DNA of 64,000 bases from Oscillospiraceae bacterium (lineage in GTDB: Bacteria; Bacillota; Clostridia; Oscillospirales; Ruminococcaceae): NCBI GenBank assembly GCA_902363145.1, contig CABIZB010000003.1, forward strand, positions 360,268-424,267, written 5' to 3'. This document shows positions 36,049-44,601 of the stretch, in pieces (position 1 is the stretch's first letter; the number at the start of each line of letters is the position of its first letter). The notes beneath the pieces are model-generated. The model had not been told where the DNA came from and did not search any database. It worked only from the letters and a program-made list of their open reading frames with translations. Both the position numbers and the translations under genes were made by a program.

Positions 36049-36798
36049 TTATACAGTTGCCGCAGCGGCGCATATCACCCTTGCCGCCCCCATCTGTTTA
36101 AGGAGCGATGCGCAGCAGCTGAGGGTCGAGCCTGTTGTGATAACATCGTCTGCAAGAAGTACCGTCATGCCCGAAAGGTCACGTTCTGTCGCCGAATACT
36201 GTTTTCCCACCGCACTCCTGCGCTCCTCAGCGCCGAGAAGATGCTGCGATGTCTTAACATGCTTTCTGCAAAGCACATCTTCCACAGGCACCTCGCCTGC
36301 CGATATCGCCCTTGCAATAAGCTCCGCCTGATTATATCCACGCTCACGCTTCTGCTTTGATGTCATGGGAACGGGGACTATAAGGTCAATACCGCTCAAA
36401 ACGCCGGCCGTTTCCAGTCTGTCACGCAGCACCCTGCCGAATATGTCGGCACCGTTTGTGTTGCCGTGGAATTTAAGGTTGTGGATACAGTCCCTTACGC
36501 TATCCGCATAATATGCCGCCGCATAGCAGCCGTCATAGCTCACATTTCCGCATATGCAGCCTTTGAGGAGCGATTTCCCGCAGCCTGTGCATATATTTTC
36601 ATCAGCCCACAAAGCCTCATGAAAGCACTTTTCGCAGCACAGAATATCATAGGCAATGAACTCACCGCAGAAAGGACAGCGGTTTGGAAAGGCAAGGTCA
36701 AGCAGATAGGCTTTCAAATTGCTTTTAAAGTTGCTTTTCAAGCCGCTTGAAAACCCATTTGAAAAAACATCGTCCCCCGCAATAATGCGCCTGTCCAT
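36049..36798 (-). CDS. comFC: ComF family phosphoribosyltransferase-like protein
   Basis: 249 aa. An N-terminal zinc-ribbon with CPFCGEF, CCEKC and CTGC...CIC pairs precedes a phosphoribosyltransferase domain with VPVPMTSKQKRERGYNQ, shown here as VPVPMT and RGYNQAE, and the PRPP loop LLADDVITTGST. ComFC takes part in natural DNA uptake in Firmicutes. The first 30 residues contain a short SNFKSNLK-type repeat. It begins 1 nt after the recD2 stop. Confidence 0.9.
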   Translation of the reverse strand: MDRRIIAGDDVFSNGFSSGLKSNFKSNLKAYLLDLAFPNRCPFCGEFIAYDILCCEKCFHEALWADENICTGCGKSLLKGCICGNVSYDGCYAAAYYADSVRDCIHNLKFHGNTNGADIFGRVLRDRLETAGVLSGIDLIVPVPMTSKQKRERGYNQAELIARAISAGEVPVEDVLCRKHVKTSQHLLGAEERRSAVGKQYSATERDLSGMTVLLADDVITTGSTLSCCASLLKQMGAARVICAAAATV

Positions 36799-36799
36799 A

Positions 36800-39010
36800 T
36801 CAGCCCAGCTCGCTTTCTATCATATGCCGCAGGCAGGTGTAGCGGAGCGTGCGCCTGTCGTTATGCACCATCTTCTCCACAATGGATTTGGAGCCGACGA
36901 TTATAAGCATCTTTTTGGCTCTCGTTACCGCCGTGTAAAGGAGATTTCTGTAATAAAGCTTGTCAAATCCGCCAAGCAGCGGGATTATCACTGCCGTGAA
37001 CTCGCTGCCCTGGCTCTTGTGAACGGTAATGGCATAGGCAAGCTCCAGCTGTTCCAGCATTTCAAGGGAGTATTCCGCAATGCGCCCCTCGAAGTCGATG
37101 ACCACAGTGCCCTCGCCACGCTTTACCTTTACTATAGTGCCGATATCGCCGTTGAAAATTCCCGTGCCGTTCTCGCCGTCCTTTTTCCAGACAATATCGT
37201 AGTTATTTTTGGTCTGCATCACCTTATCGCCGTCACGGAAGGTGAAAAGTATGCCCTTTACCTCGGAAAGCTCCTTTTTCGGGGGATTGAGCACCCTCTG
37301 GAGCATCTTGTTCATCTCCACCGAACCCAGTATGCCCTTTCGTGAGGGGCACAGCACCTGAATATCATCCAGCGGAGAATAGCCGTAAGCATCGGGAAGC
37401 CGCCTGCTGCAAAGCTCGGTTACAGTCACTGCCGCCCCCTCCGCATCAAGGCGCTGCATAAAGAAAAAGTCGCTGTCCTTGCGGGAAAGGTCAGGCTCCT
37501 CGCCGTTCACTATCTTGTGGGCATTGGTGATGATACAGCTCTGCTGAGCCTGTCGGAATATCTCGTTAAGGGCAACAACAGTCAGCCTGCCGCTGTCTAT
37601 CATGTCTTTCAGGATATTTCCCGCCCCCACCGAGGGAAGCTGGTCGCTGTCACCTACCATTATGAGCCTGCACGAAAGCTTCAAAGCCCTGAGCAGCGAC
37701 TCAAAAAGCAGAGTATCCACCATGGACATCTCATCTATTATCATAACATCACAGGAAACGGGATCCTGCTCGTTGTGCTTGAATTTAAGCTGCCCCGACT
37801 TGTCGTACATCACTTCCAGCAGGCGGTGAATGGTCTTGGCGGGATATCCCGTCAGGTCGGCGATACGCTTCGCCGCACGGCCTGTAGGAGCAGTTATCAT
37901 CACCTTCATACCCCTCTGCTCATAAAGGGAGATTATGGCTTTGAGGGTAGTGGTCTTACCTGTACCGGGGCCGCCCGTCAGGATAAGAAAGCCCTTTGAA
38001 AGTGCAAGAGATATAGCCTCTCTCTGCTTGTCCGCATAGGTGATTATCTTTGTTTTCTCTTCAATGTCGATAAGCTTGCTGTAATCCGTTCCCGTGTCCT
38101 TGAAGCAGTCGTTCATCACGGAAAGTCGGGTGCTTATGTACTGCTCCGCACGGAAAAAGTCCTGCAAAAATACAAAGCTCCTGCCGTCCTTGTCATAAAC
38201 GCACAGCTCGTCATCATCGCAGGCAGCGGAAAGATTATCGTCAAACACCTCTTCGCCCACGTCCAGCAGCTTTACGGCAGTTTCTTTCAGCCTGTCCTCC
38301 GGCAGACAGGTGTGACCGTTAAAAGCATTGTGGGTAAGGATATAGCAAATGCCCGCCCTTATGCGTCCCGGGCTGTCCTTGGGTATCTCCAGCTTTGCTG
38401 CCATTTCCTCAGCCTTGGAAAATTCCAGCTCAATGCCCTGGGAGCAGAGAATGTAGGGGTTCGCTTTTATCTGCTCCACCGCAAACTGTCCCCACCGCTT
38501 CCATGCGGACACCGCCACAGAGGGGGAAACTCCGTAGCCCGCAAGGAATATCATCAGCGCACGTATGCCGAAAATGCGCCTGAATTCCTGTGATATCTCG
38601 TCAGCCTTTTTGGCGGACATACCCTTGACCTTTATAAGATCCTCGGGGGTGTTTTCAATGACCTCCAGAGTTTTGTCGCCGAACTCCTCCACCATGCGCT
38701 TTGCAAGGGTGGGGCCGATACCCTTTATAACTCCCGAGGAAAGATATTTCAGTATGGCGGTCTCAGTGGCAGGCAGCTTCCGCTCGCAGGCCTCTGCCCT
38801 GAACTGAGCGCCGAATTTGGGGTGAGTGACATATTTTCCCGTGAGCCGCAGCTCCTCGCCCTCTTCGATAGTTCCCAGCTCACCCACCACGGTAACATAG
38901 TCGCCGCCAGTGTCAAGGTCGAGGACGATATAGCCGTTCTGTTCATTGCAGAACAAAACGGTCTCCACAGTGCCCTCAATATGGATAAGCTCATTTTCGG
39001 TGTTCGGCAT
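36800..39010 (-). CDS. recD2: RecD2-type ATP-dependent DNA helicase
   Basis: 736 aa. An N-terminal OB-like domain (IHIEGTVETVLFCNEQNGY) and helix-hairpin-helix repeats (GVIKGIGPTLAKRMVEEFG, and IKVKGMSAKKADEI) precede the SF1B helicase core: Walker A GGPGTGKTTT, DEMSMVD (motif II), GDSDQLPSVGAG (motif III), and C-terminal AITVHKSQGSEF and TAVTRAK. The RecD2 group, found without RecBC, unwinds 5' to 3' and acts in recombination and repair. AGAGGAATTTTT precedes the start, and it leads a five-gene run to degV. Confidence 0.95.
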   Translation of the reverse strand: MPNTENELIHIEGTVETVLFCNEQNGYIVLDLDTGGDYVTVVGELGTIEEGEELRLTGKYVTHPKFGAQFRAEACERKLPATETAILKYLSSGVIKGIGPTLAKRMVEEFGDKTLEVIENTPEDLIKVKGMSAKKADEISQEFRRIFGIRALMIFLAGYGVSPSVAVSAWKRWGQFAVEQIKANPYILCSQGIELEFSKAEEMAAKLEIPKDSPGRIRAGICYILTHNAFNGHTCLPEDRLKETAVKLLDVGEEVFDDNLSAACDDDELCVYDKDGRSFVFLQDFFRAEQYISTRLSVMNDCFKDTGTDYSKLIDIEEKTKIITYADKQREAISLALSKGFLILTGGPGTGKTTTLKAIISLYEQRGMKVMITAPTGRAAKRIADLTGYPAKTIHRLLEVMYDKSGQLKFKHNEQDPVSCDVMIIDEMSMVDTLLFESLLRALKLSCRLIMVGDSDQLPSVGAGNILKDMIDSGRLTVVALNEIFRQAQQSCIITNAHKIVNGEEPDLSRKDSDFFFMQRLDAEGAAVTVTELCSRRLPDAYGYSPLDDIQVLCPSRKGILGSVEMNKMLQRVLNPPKKELSEVKGILFTFRDGDKVMQTKNNYDIVWKKDGENGTGIFNGDIGTIVKVKRGEGTVVIDFEGRIAEYSLEMLEQLELAYAITVHKSQGSEFTAVIIPLLGGFDKLYYRNLLYTAVTRAKKMLIIVGSKSIVEKMVHNDRRTLRYTCLRHMIESELG

Positions 39011-39066
39011 AAAAATTCCTCTGTTTTAACGGTTTCATTGAATTTTGCATAATATCGTATTTTATC

Positions 39067-39095
39067 ATTATATCATAGCGCTGCGGAAATTGCAA
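39067..39095 (-). promoter_or_regulatory. Promoter of the recD2-comFC operon
   Basis: Minus-strand TTGCAA (39090-39095), 17 nt, TATAAT (39067-39072), about 55 nt upstream of recD2. Confidence 0.7.
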
Positions 39096-39129
39096 CCGTT
39101 TTATAAGTATCGGTCAGGGTAAAATAAAG

Positions 39130-39166
39130 CTCAGGCTGACGAAATACTAATGTCCGTCAGCCTGAG
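39130..39166 (-). terminator. Terminator after traX
   Basis: A perfect 12-bp stem (CTCAGGCTGACG and its complement) with a 13-nt loop, followed on the minus strand by CTTTATTTTAC. Confidence 0.85.
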
Positions 39167-39177
39167 ATTATTATGGG

Positions 39178-40115
39178 TCATATTATCGCCGATATAATGT
39201 GAATGATAACAAGATGAACAGGGTAATATATGTAAAACAGCCTGCCAAAGCCCTTTCCCTTTTTGCCGTTGTACATAAGCATAAACGGGAGCGCAAATAT
39301 CATCATCCACTGAAAATTTATCCGCAGAAGAGAATCGGCAAAGCTTCCTGCCGAATACACCCGCATAGTGGGAATGCCCAGCGCATTTATCGGCAGCGCA
39401 AGCAGATAAACCAGCTTGCTTGGCAGCCCGCACCTTTGCAGGAAATTGAAAAATGTATTCCGATCTGCGGCACAAATATAAGGAAATACAGAGCGCAGTA
39501 TGCCGAATACCACACCGCCAGCCGCTTTTTATTTTCACGGCAGAAATAAAACAGAACTATGGAAGCTGTAAGAACAGCAGGTCCCTCACTGTGCCACAAA
39601 GAGCCGAGCAGGGTGAACACTATACTGTCCCAGTCCCTTAGTATGGGGATAAGGTTTATATCTATGCCTGCCGCCATGATTGGGTCATTGACCTCAACAG
39701 TATATGAAAGCACTGCCAGTATAAACTGATATCCACCATAGCACAGAAGATATTTTGTCCTTTTCCGACTGTCGTTTTTCGTGCTTTCAAGTATGGAGAT
39801 AATAAGCACGCCCTGAAATATGGAAAGAAAAATATTATTATCGAAATCGTACAAGGTTATCCTGAAATACATGGACAAAACCGCAGGCAGTACAGCTTCC
39901 AGCATGGCCATGGCAGCGCTTGCCTGCCAGAGCCGTTTAAGATATCTGCGCCTGTCGCTTGTATGCACCGCTCCCTCTGCGGCACAGAAGAAAAACAGTG
40001 GCGAGGATATCCGCCCTATCCACCTGAGCCACAGGGGCATATCGGGGATATAGTCCCCGATATGGTCGGCTGTCATAAGTATGAGTGCAATGATTTTTAA
40101 TGCTGTTCCGCTCAT
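39178..40115 (-). pseudogene. TraX family membrane protein, frameshifted
   Basis: The first frame (40115 downward) gives MSGTALKIIALILMTADHIG and several membrane helices typical of TraX family acyltransferase-like proteins; after LIFVPQIG it runs into unrelated residues. The other frame, open to 39178, carries the family's end: FFNFLQRCGLPSKLVYLLAL, MMIFALPFMLMYNG and FYIYYPVHLVIIH. The two frames join if the run of five A at 39449-39453 (T on the coding strand) had one more base. So this is one gene of about 312 codons with a 1-nt deletion in a homopolymer, either real or a sequencing error. Function in Firmicutes is not known. Confidence 0.82.
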
Positions 40116-40236
40116 ATGCCGCCCTGCTTTCCGAGATCTATGTAGTATATGATGCTATTCTCAGTCCCGAATCATATGTCACTTCCGTGCCGTCAAGTAC
40201 GTCTCATTCCTTCCGAATATCAGGTACTTGTGTACA

Positions 40237-40695
40237 TCACTGAGCTTTTCTCCTGCCGAAAAGTCTCACGAAAGCCCACGCCGCCAGCAGTCCCAAAGCC
40301 GCACCGAAAATATTCTGTATCACTGAATCAATGTCAAAAAGTCCTATGGAAAGCACAAACTGCACAACCTCAGGCAGAAGCGCATATACCAAAAGCAGTG
40401 CGCATCGCTTTTTCATCGGCATATCTTCAAAGGCTGCCGAAAGCAGAAATGCAAGTACCGCAAACATAGCTATATGCCAGATTATACGCATGACATTTCC
40501 CGCAGGATCTATCCATATCTCACCGTAGGAGCTGAACGGAACAAGATTATAAACCTGCCAGCCGCCCTCACGCATATCACGCACCAGTTCTCTTGACATT
40601 GCCAGATTTACCGGCTTGGGCAGTATCCTGAAATAGAACAGGAGCATTATTATATTATAAATCCAAAAGATAATTTTCGTTATTTTACTTTTCAT
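40237..40695 (-). CDS. VanZ-like membrane protein
   Basis: 152 aa with four membrane helices (about 7-25, 65-85, 95-112, 125-145). The pattern NLVPFSSYGEIW, NVMRIIWHI, EVVQFVLSIGLFDIDSVIQN is that of the VanZ family, here without glycopeptide resistance partners. GGAGGACATC precedes the ATG. VanZ homologues have been tied to teicoplanin tolerance, but no such role can be claimed here. It lies between traX and the copy B secreted module. Confidence 0.85.
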   Translation of the reverse strand: MKSKITKIIFWIYNIIMLLFYFRILPKPVNLAMSRELVRDMREGGWQVYNLVPFSSYGEIWIDPAGNVMRIIWHIAMFAVLAFLLSAAFEDMPMKKRCALLLVYALLPEVVQFVLSIGLFDIDSVIQNIFGAALGLLAAWAFVRLFGRRKAQ

Positions 40696-40718
40696 GATGT
40701 CCTCCGATAAATAAGCTT

Positions 40719-40754
40719 ATGAAGCCGATACGTTCTGAAGCATATCGGCTTCAT
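40719..40754 (-). terminator. Hairpin after the copy B secreted module
   Basis: A perfect 12-bp inverted repeat (ATGAAGCCGATA and its complement) lies just beyond the stop at 40763. The minus-strand tail AAGCTTATTTATC is poor in T, so termination is uncertain. Confidence 0.5.
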
Positions 40755-40762
40755 GCAAAACA

Positions 40763-41407
40763 TCATCTGCTTTCAGCCATTTTCATATATATCCCATTCC
40801 GAACATCCGACTGATTATATCCTGCGCCCAGATCATAGGGCTGGATATCGACTGAGCCGTCATCGTTAAAAACAACGCCTTTGAGAGTGCCGTCCACAAT
40901 GATCTTTTCGCCCGGCCACAGTCCCTCAGAAAATCCATCATCAGCTGATGTCCTGTCATGCCACTGAGTGCATATGACCACACTGTCGTTTGAATGAATG
41001 GTATGAACGATAAACTGCTTTTTTCCGTAATATTCCGATGCTTCATCACCGTAAAGGCTGCCGTCGGGACTTTTGTATGTCATGTAATACTTTCCGTCCT
41101 CGAACGAGACCTCCATATAATGATCCGCCGAAGCATCACCGTCGGGATAATAGCTGCCCACAGGTATGGCAGGCTCCGTATAGCTCAGGTCATGTGTGCA
41201 TACGCCGCCGTCATTCAGGTGCTGATTAAAGTAATAATCGGTATAATCGCACTCCTCATGTATCCAGCCGCTTTCGGGCTTTTCATCGAAAGTCCCCGCC
41301 CTGTCAAAAGATACAAACGCAAACCACGCCGCAGCGGCAGCAGCCGATATTGCAAAAACAGCTGTAATGCTCTTGTGTTTAGTCCATTGCATACGTCTCA
41401 TTACCAA
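40763..41407 (-). CDS. Membrane-anchored GGVCTHD-motif protein, copy B (function unknown)
   Basis: About 210 aa. A basic N-terminus (QWTKHK) and one membrane helix with an AAAAAA stretch are followed by an extracytoplasmic domain with GGVCTHDLSYTEPAIP, YYPDGDASADHYMEV and SVVICTQWHDRTS. It is a paralogue of the protein at 29336. The start is uncertain: TTG at 41407 has GGAGG 11 nt upstream; ATG at 41401 and 41392 are alternatives with poor ribosome sites. It overlaps the end of the secreted-protein gene at 41379, so translation is probably coupled. Confidence 0.8.
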   Translation of the reverse strand: MVMRRMQWTKHKSITAVFAISAAAAAAWFAFVSFDRAGTFDEKPESGWIHEECDYTDYYFNQHLNDGGVCTHDLSYTEPAIPVGSYYPDGDASADHYMEVSFEDGKYYMTYKSPDGSLYGDEASEYYGKKQFIVHTIHSNDSVVICTQWHDRTSADDGFSEGLWPGEKIIVDGTLKGVVFNDDGSVDIQPYDLGAGYNQSDVRNGIYMKMAESR

Positions 41408-41831
41408 GAATTATATTGCCTCCTGAATATTCAGCACTTATGTACAGCTCATCTTTGGAAACATTATGAGTTCCATATTCATACCACGAACTTATCGAAA
41501 AATAGAAATCGTGATTTAAATTATACACATAGCCACCTGTACCACATATATATTTTCCAAGTTCAGGGCAATAAATATTATATACCGTGCACGTAGTTGT
41601 AGCTGATGTAGTTGAATTTATCTGAATATATGCAAATCTGCTTGACTGACAATAATATGCTCCGACAGGCAACATCGAATACACAGCTACATCATCATTT
41701 TGCACTGAATATGATTCACCAAGAGTAACAGAATCATATTCAAAGTTTTCAGCACTGTATGCTGAAGCTGCACTGCTTACCATTGCAACCGCAATGACTG
41801 TTGAAAATAATAAATCAGTTAATTTTTTCAT
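41379..41831 (-). CDS. Small secreted beta-rich protein, copy B (function unknown)
   Basis: 150 aa from ATG at 41831, with AAAGGAAG 7 nt upstream. A signal peptide (to about 25, near SAYSAEN) is followed by a beta-rich domain with LPVGAYYCQS, CTVYNIYC, ICGTGGYVY, FSISSWYEYG and YSGGNIILGNETY. It is a paralogue of the protein at 30075. Four Cys are present in the mature part, which would allow disulfides. It lies 88 nt downstream of another secreted protein and overlaps the GGVCTHD gene, in the ECF sigma operon. Confidence 0.82.
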   Translation of the reverse strand: MKKLTDLLFSTVIAVAMVSSAASAYSAENFEYDSVTLGESYSVQNDDVAVYSMLPVGAYYCQSSRFAYIQINSTTSATTTCTVYNIYCPELGKYICGTGGYVYNLNHDFYFSISSWYEYGTHNVSKDELYISAEYSGGNIILGNETYAMD

Positions 41832-41918
41832 ATATTTCTTCCTTTCATACTTAATGTGACAAACCCGAAACAGACACACAGCGCATCTGTCTCGGTCTGC
41901 CTTGGGAAAAAATTTGCG

Positions 41919-42320
41919 TCAAATCGTTACTTCCTTGCTGATCGCAGTAACTTTTTCGCTATCGCTGCCGCTGTAAACTGTAAATACAGTTTTCACACGG
42001 TATGTACCGCTGCTGAGGCTGCTTTGGCTGTTGCTGAATGTCAGTGTATTGTTGCTTGACGATGCACTCCATGGTTCATCGTTAACAGAATACCACTTAC
42101 TGCCGCTTTTCTTTTCCAGATACTGAACAGCAGTAATTTTGGTCACAGTGTTGTCTCCTACTGCGATGCCTATACAAGTTGCTTTCTGGTTGGAAATAGA
42201 CAGCCTGCTTGAAGCCGAAACAGTATAAGCGTATCTCATTTCAGCACCGCACACAGTAATGCCGCAAAGAGAAGAAAGTGCTATGACTACAACCATAAAA
42301 AATGACAGACCCTTTTTCAT
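41919..42320 (-). CDS. Small secreted protein in the ECF sigma operon (function unknown)
   Basis: 133 aa from ATG at 42320 (AAGGGGG site 9 nt upstream). A signal peptide (about 1-27) is followed by a beta-sandwich-like domain: SSRLSISNQKATCIG, KITAVQYLEKKSG, PWSASSSNNTLTFS and SGTYRVKTVFTVYSGSDSE. The pattern is like that of secreted proteins annotated only as hypothetical in gut Clostridia. It lies between the anti-sigma gene and the copy B module. Confidence 0.75.
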   Translation of the reverse strand: MKKGLSFFMVVVIALSSLCGITVCGAEMRYAYTVSASSRLSISNQKATCIGIAVGDNTVTKITAVQYLEKKSGSKWYSVNDEPWSASSSNNTLTFSNSQSSLSSGTYRVKTVFTVYSGSDSEKVTAISKEVTI

Positions 42321-42415
42321 TTCAAATACCCCCTTTCTCATAAATTCAGATGTCTTACCATCTGTATCTATAATCTTGAAACAATCCTTTTGGGGACACT
42401 AAATCGACAAAAAAT

Positions 42416-43063
42416 TTATTGTTCTGCCTTTTGCACAGTTTCGGCAACACTTATCAGTTCATTTTTACCAATGCTGCCTGATATTTCAAAAATATATTCA
42501 CCATTGTCCCATGAAATATATGATACCTCATTACTGATATCAACTATAAATCCATCACAGCCGTTTATTTCAATATATTCCATAGTGTGATCCTCAGTAT
42601 TCACATTTACATCAAATGCGGACTTTACATTTTGACTGAAATAAATATGCTTGTTATTATTTACATACGTTGTGTTACAGAATATATCGCTCACAAACTC
42701 ATCTTCTGTCTCAAACCCCTCAGGCACATCAATAGTGTAAACCGCCTCAATAGTCTCGGGAGCCTCTGCAGTATCGGCAGACTGAACGGCAGTGTGGGTG
42801 CTGAAAGTCTCAGTGAAAAATCTTTTGAAAAAGTCACGCACAGCACTTACGGACGATGCCGCCAACGCCGCTGCAATAAGCGCCGCCGTCACGCATATAA
42901 AAAGCCGCCTTACCGTAAGCTTTTTTGGCGCACCTCCGCCTGCAAGCCGTTTCATATTCCGCTCAAACTGCGGTGAGAACCGATGCTCAGGCATATCCGG
43001 CACAGTGCTGATTATGCGGGCTTCCAGCGTTTCCTCAAAGGCTTTTTTAAGTTGTGTATCCAC
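42416..43063 (-). CDS. Membrane anti-sigma-like protein with DUF4367-type domain
   Basis: 215 aa. A cytoplasmic part of about 50 residues (AFEETLEARIISTVPDMPEH), one membrane helix (about 53-75) and an extracytoplasmic DUF4367-like domain (TIDVPEGFETEDEF, then ISWDNGEYIFEISGS). A GTG start at 43063 with AAGGAG upstream overlaps the end of the sigma gene by 17 nt. Topology and overlap fit an anti-sigma factor that senses something outside the cell. Confidence 0.75.
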   Translation of the reverse strand: MDTQLKKAFEETLEARIISTVPDMPEHRFSPQFERNMKRLAGGGAPKKLTVRRLFICVTAALIAAALAASSVSAVRDFFKRFFTETFSTHTAVQSADTAEAPETIEAVYTIDVPEGFETEDEFVSDIFCNTTYVNNNKHIYFSQNVKSAFDVNVNTEDHTMEYIEINGCDGFIVDISNEVSYISWDNGEYIFEISGSIGKNELISVAETVQKAEQ

Positions 43064-43601
43064 TGCCGCAATGCTCCTTTATCATTTTAACAAAGCACCT
43101 TTTTGCACGCTGCAAACGCTTTTTGGCATTATCATAGCTTATTCCAAGACTTTCCGCAGTCTCGGATATGCTCAGCTCCATGTACATTTCCAGAAAAAGC
43201 ACCTGATAATACTGCTCGGGCAGCTTTAAAAGCAGCTCTTTAAGCTCTTCCGCACTGAGCTTTGAAACAATATCGGCTTCAAGATCGGTGCCGTCAGATA
43301 TCTCAGTCTCATCAATATTTTCAATGATAACTTTTTTACTTTCATTGTACATTTTAAGTGCAAGGTTCTTTACTATAATAATCAGATAAGCACGGGTTTG
43401 GGGACAGTTTATTTCTGAAATTTTATTTAATTTTCCGATAACGATCATAAATGCTTCGTGTACAGCGTCCTCCGCTGACTGAGGACTTCGCAGGATAGCA
43501 AACGCTGTCTTGTACATATCCTGACGGTATGTGAGATAAAGCTCTTCAAATCTGCTTTTGTCCTCCGCAGTGTCCAGAAGAGCAAGATAAAATCCAAGCA
43601 C
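43047..43601 (-). CDS. ECF-family RNA polymerase sigma factor
   Basis: 184 aa from a GTG start at 43601 (GAGGTG 7 nt upstream). Region 2 has FEELYLTYRQDMYKTAFAIL, SAEDAVHEAFMIVI and RAYLIIIVKNLALKMY; region 4 has KLPEQYYQVLFLEM and the helix-turn-helix LSISETAESLGISYDNAKKRL. A vegetative promoter lies immediately upstream. It heads an operon with its anti-sigma, two small secreted proteins and the GGVCTHD protein. Confidence 0.9.
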   Translation of the reverse strand: MLGFYLALLDTAEDKSRFEELYLTYRQDMYKTAFAILRSPQSAEDAVHEAFMIVIGKLNKISEINCPQTRAYLIIIVKNLALKMYNESKKVIIENIDETEISDGTDLEADIVSKLSAEELKELLLKLPEQYYQVLFLEMYMELSISETAESLGISYDNAKKRLQRAKRCFVKMIKEHCGSGYTT

Positions 43602-43620
43602 AAAATCACACCTCGGATAT

Positions 43621-43650
43621 ATTATATAACATTTCCTTAACAAATGTCAA
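43621..43650 (-). promoter_or_regulatory. Promoter of the second ECF sigma operon
   Basis: Minus-strand TTGACA (43645-43650), 18 nt, TATAAT (43621-43626), 20 nt before the GTG start. Confidence 0.8.
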
Positions 43651-43830
43651 GACATAAAAATCAAGCCGCCCCGGCTGATGAAACGGATTCAAAAGCTGTG
43701 GCGGCAGGCGTTTTGCGTCTCACTGTGAGACAATCAAATCATATCACAGGGCAGCTGAATTTGTCAATAAAAACATTTCGACATTCAGGGTCACAAATGA
43801 AAATTTCCCCGTATCATCACATAAAAGGTC

Positions 43831-43859
43831 TTGAAATCATGGACTGTGTGATGTATAAT
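43831..43859 (+). promoter_or_regulatory. Promoter of the membrane protein gene at 43905
   Basis: TTGAAA (43831-43836), 17 nt, TATAAT (43854-43859), about 45 nt before the start. Confidence 0.7.
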
Positions 43860-43904
43860 ACTAATATTGTATGATACACGCTGATCGAAAGGAATTACCC
43901 GAAC

Positions 43905-44465
43905 ATGGTTGCTGATACTCAGGAAAAATTCGCCAAAAGAGCCGCAAAGGGAATGCTCTGGTGGCTGGCAGGCGAGTTCATTTGTGCGATATTCAATCTG
44001 TGCATGATAATCTTTATGACGAAATTCATGGTGATGAAGCTGTTCACCGCCATTGCCTCGGTGCTTATCGCAAACGGACTTTATTTTAACTTCACCTACA
44101 ACACCGCTGTCCGTGACAGAAATCTGGTAAAATATCACGGCTGGCAGCAGGATAAGAAAATGAGCCTGAAAATGGCTCTCACCGCTCCCCTGCCCCAGTA
44201 TGTGATGTGGATAGTCCTGCTGCTGTCAAAGCTGGGCGTTATCGGAGATGTGTTCAACTACTATATCTGGGCAAATATGCAGAGCCTTGCATGGATAGAC
44301 CTGTTCACCTCGGGCAGGACTATTGACGCTCTCAGCTGGGGCGGACTTTTCGGTCTCCTTGTGCTGGTTCTCATCGCTCCCGCAGTTATAATCGTCACCT
44401 ATGAATGCACTATCCGTGATATTGATGTAAAGTCACTGCTGCTTTACGGCAAGAAAAACAAATGA
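43905..44465 (+). CDS. Four-helix membrane protein, function unknown
   Basis: 186 aa. After a short basic N-terminus there are two helices (about 18-40 and 46-62), a polar loop with YNTAVRDRNLVKYHGWQQ, then two more helices (about 95-115 and 145-168) and a Lys-rich cytoplasmic tail. I do not recognise a named family. GAAAGGAA precedes the ATG. The gene is followed by a hairpin that also holds the ribosome site of the amidase gene. Confidence 0.75.
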   Translation: MVADTQEKFAKRAAKGMLWWLAGEFICAIFNLCMIIFMTKFMVMKLFTAIASVLIANGLYFNFTYNTAVRDRNLVKYHGWQQDKKMSLKMALTAPLPQYVMWIVLLLSKLGVIGDVFNYYIWANMQSLAWIDLFTSGRTIDALSWGGLFGLLVLVLIAPAVIIVTYECTIRDIDVKSLLLYGKKNK

Positions 44466-44542
44466 CAGATAGGCTTTAAAAGGACTGTCAGCGCCCTTGC
44501 CGAAAGATAGATGCAAAAATCCCTATCAATAACATAATCCAT

Positions 44543-44601
44543 CCTGTTCTTTCATATGAATTGAATCAGAGCAATTCAAAACGAAAGGACAGGGCTTTTT
44601 T
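44543..44601 (+). terminator. Hairpin with T-run overlapping the amidase ribosome site
   Basis: CCTGTTCTTTC and GAAAGGACAGG (one mismatch) plus an inner GAATTG/CAATTC pair form a long stem, followed by GC and six T that run into the ATG at 44602. The 3' arm contains AAAGGACAGG, the only ribosome site of the amidase. It can terminate the upstream gene, or hide the site. Confidence 0.65.

Noticed and set aside
40237..40695. Glycopeptide resistance gene
   Set aside because: VanZ-like fold only; no vanH, vanA or vanX genes accompany it.
43644..43874. 76-codon plus-strand frame between the ECF operon and the membrane protein
   Set aside because: Overlaps promoters on both strands, has no ribosome site and shows no family pattern.
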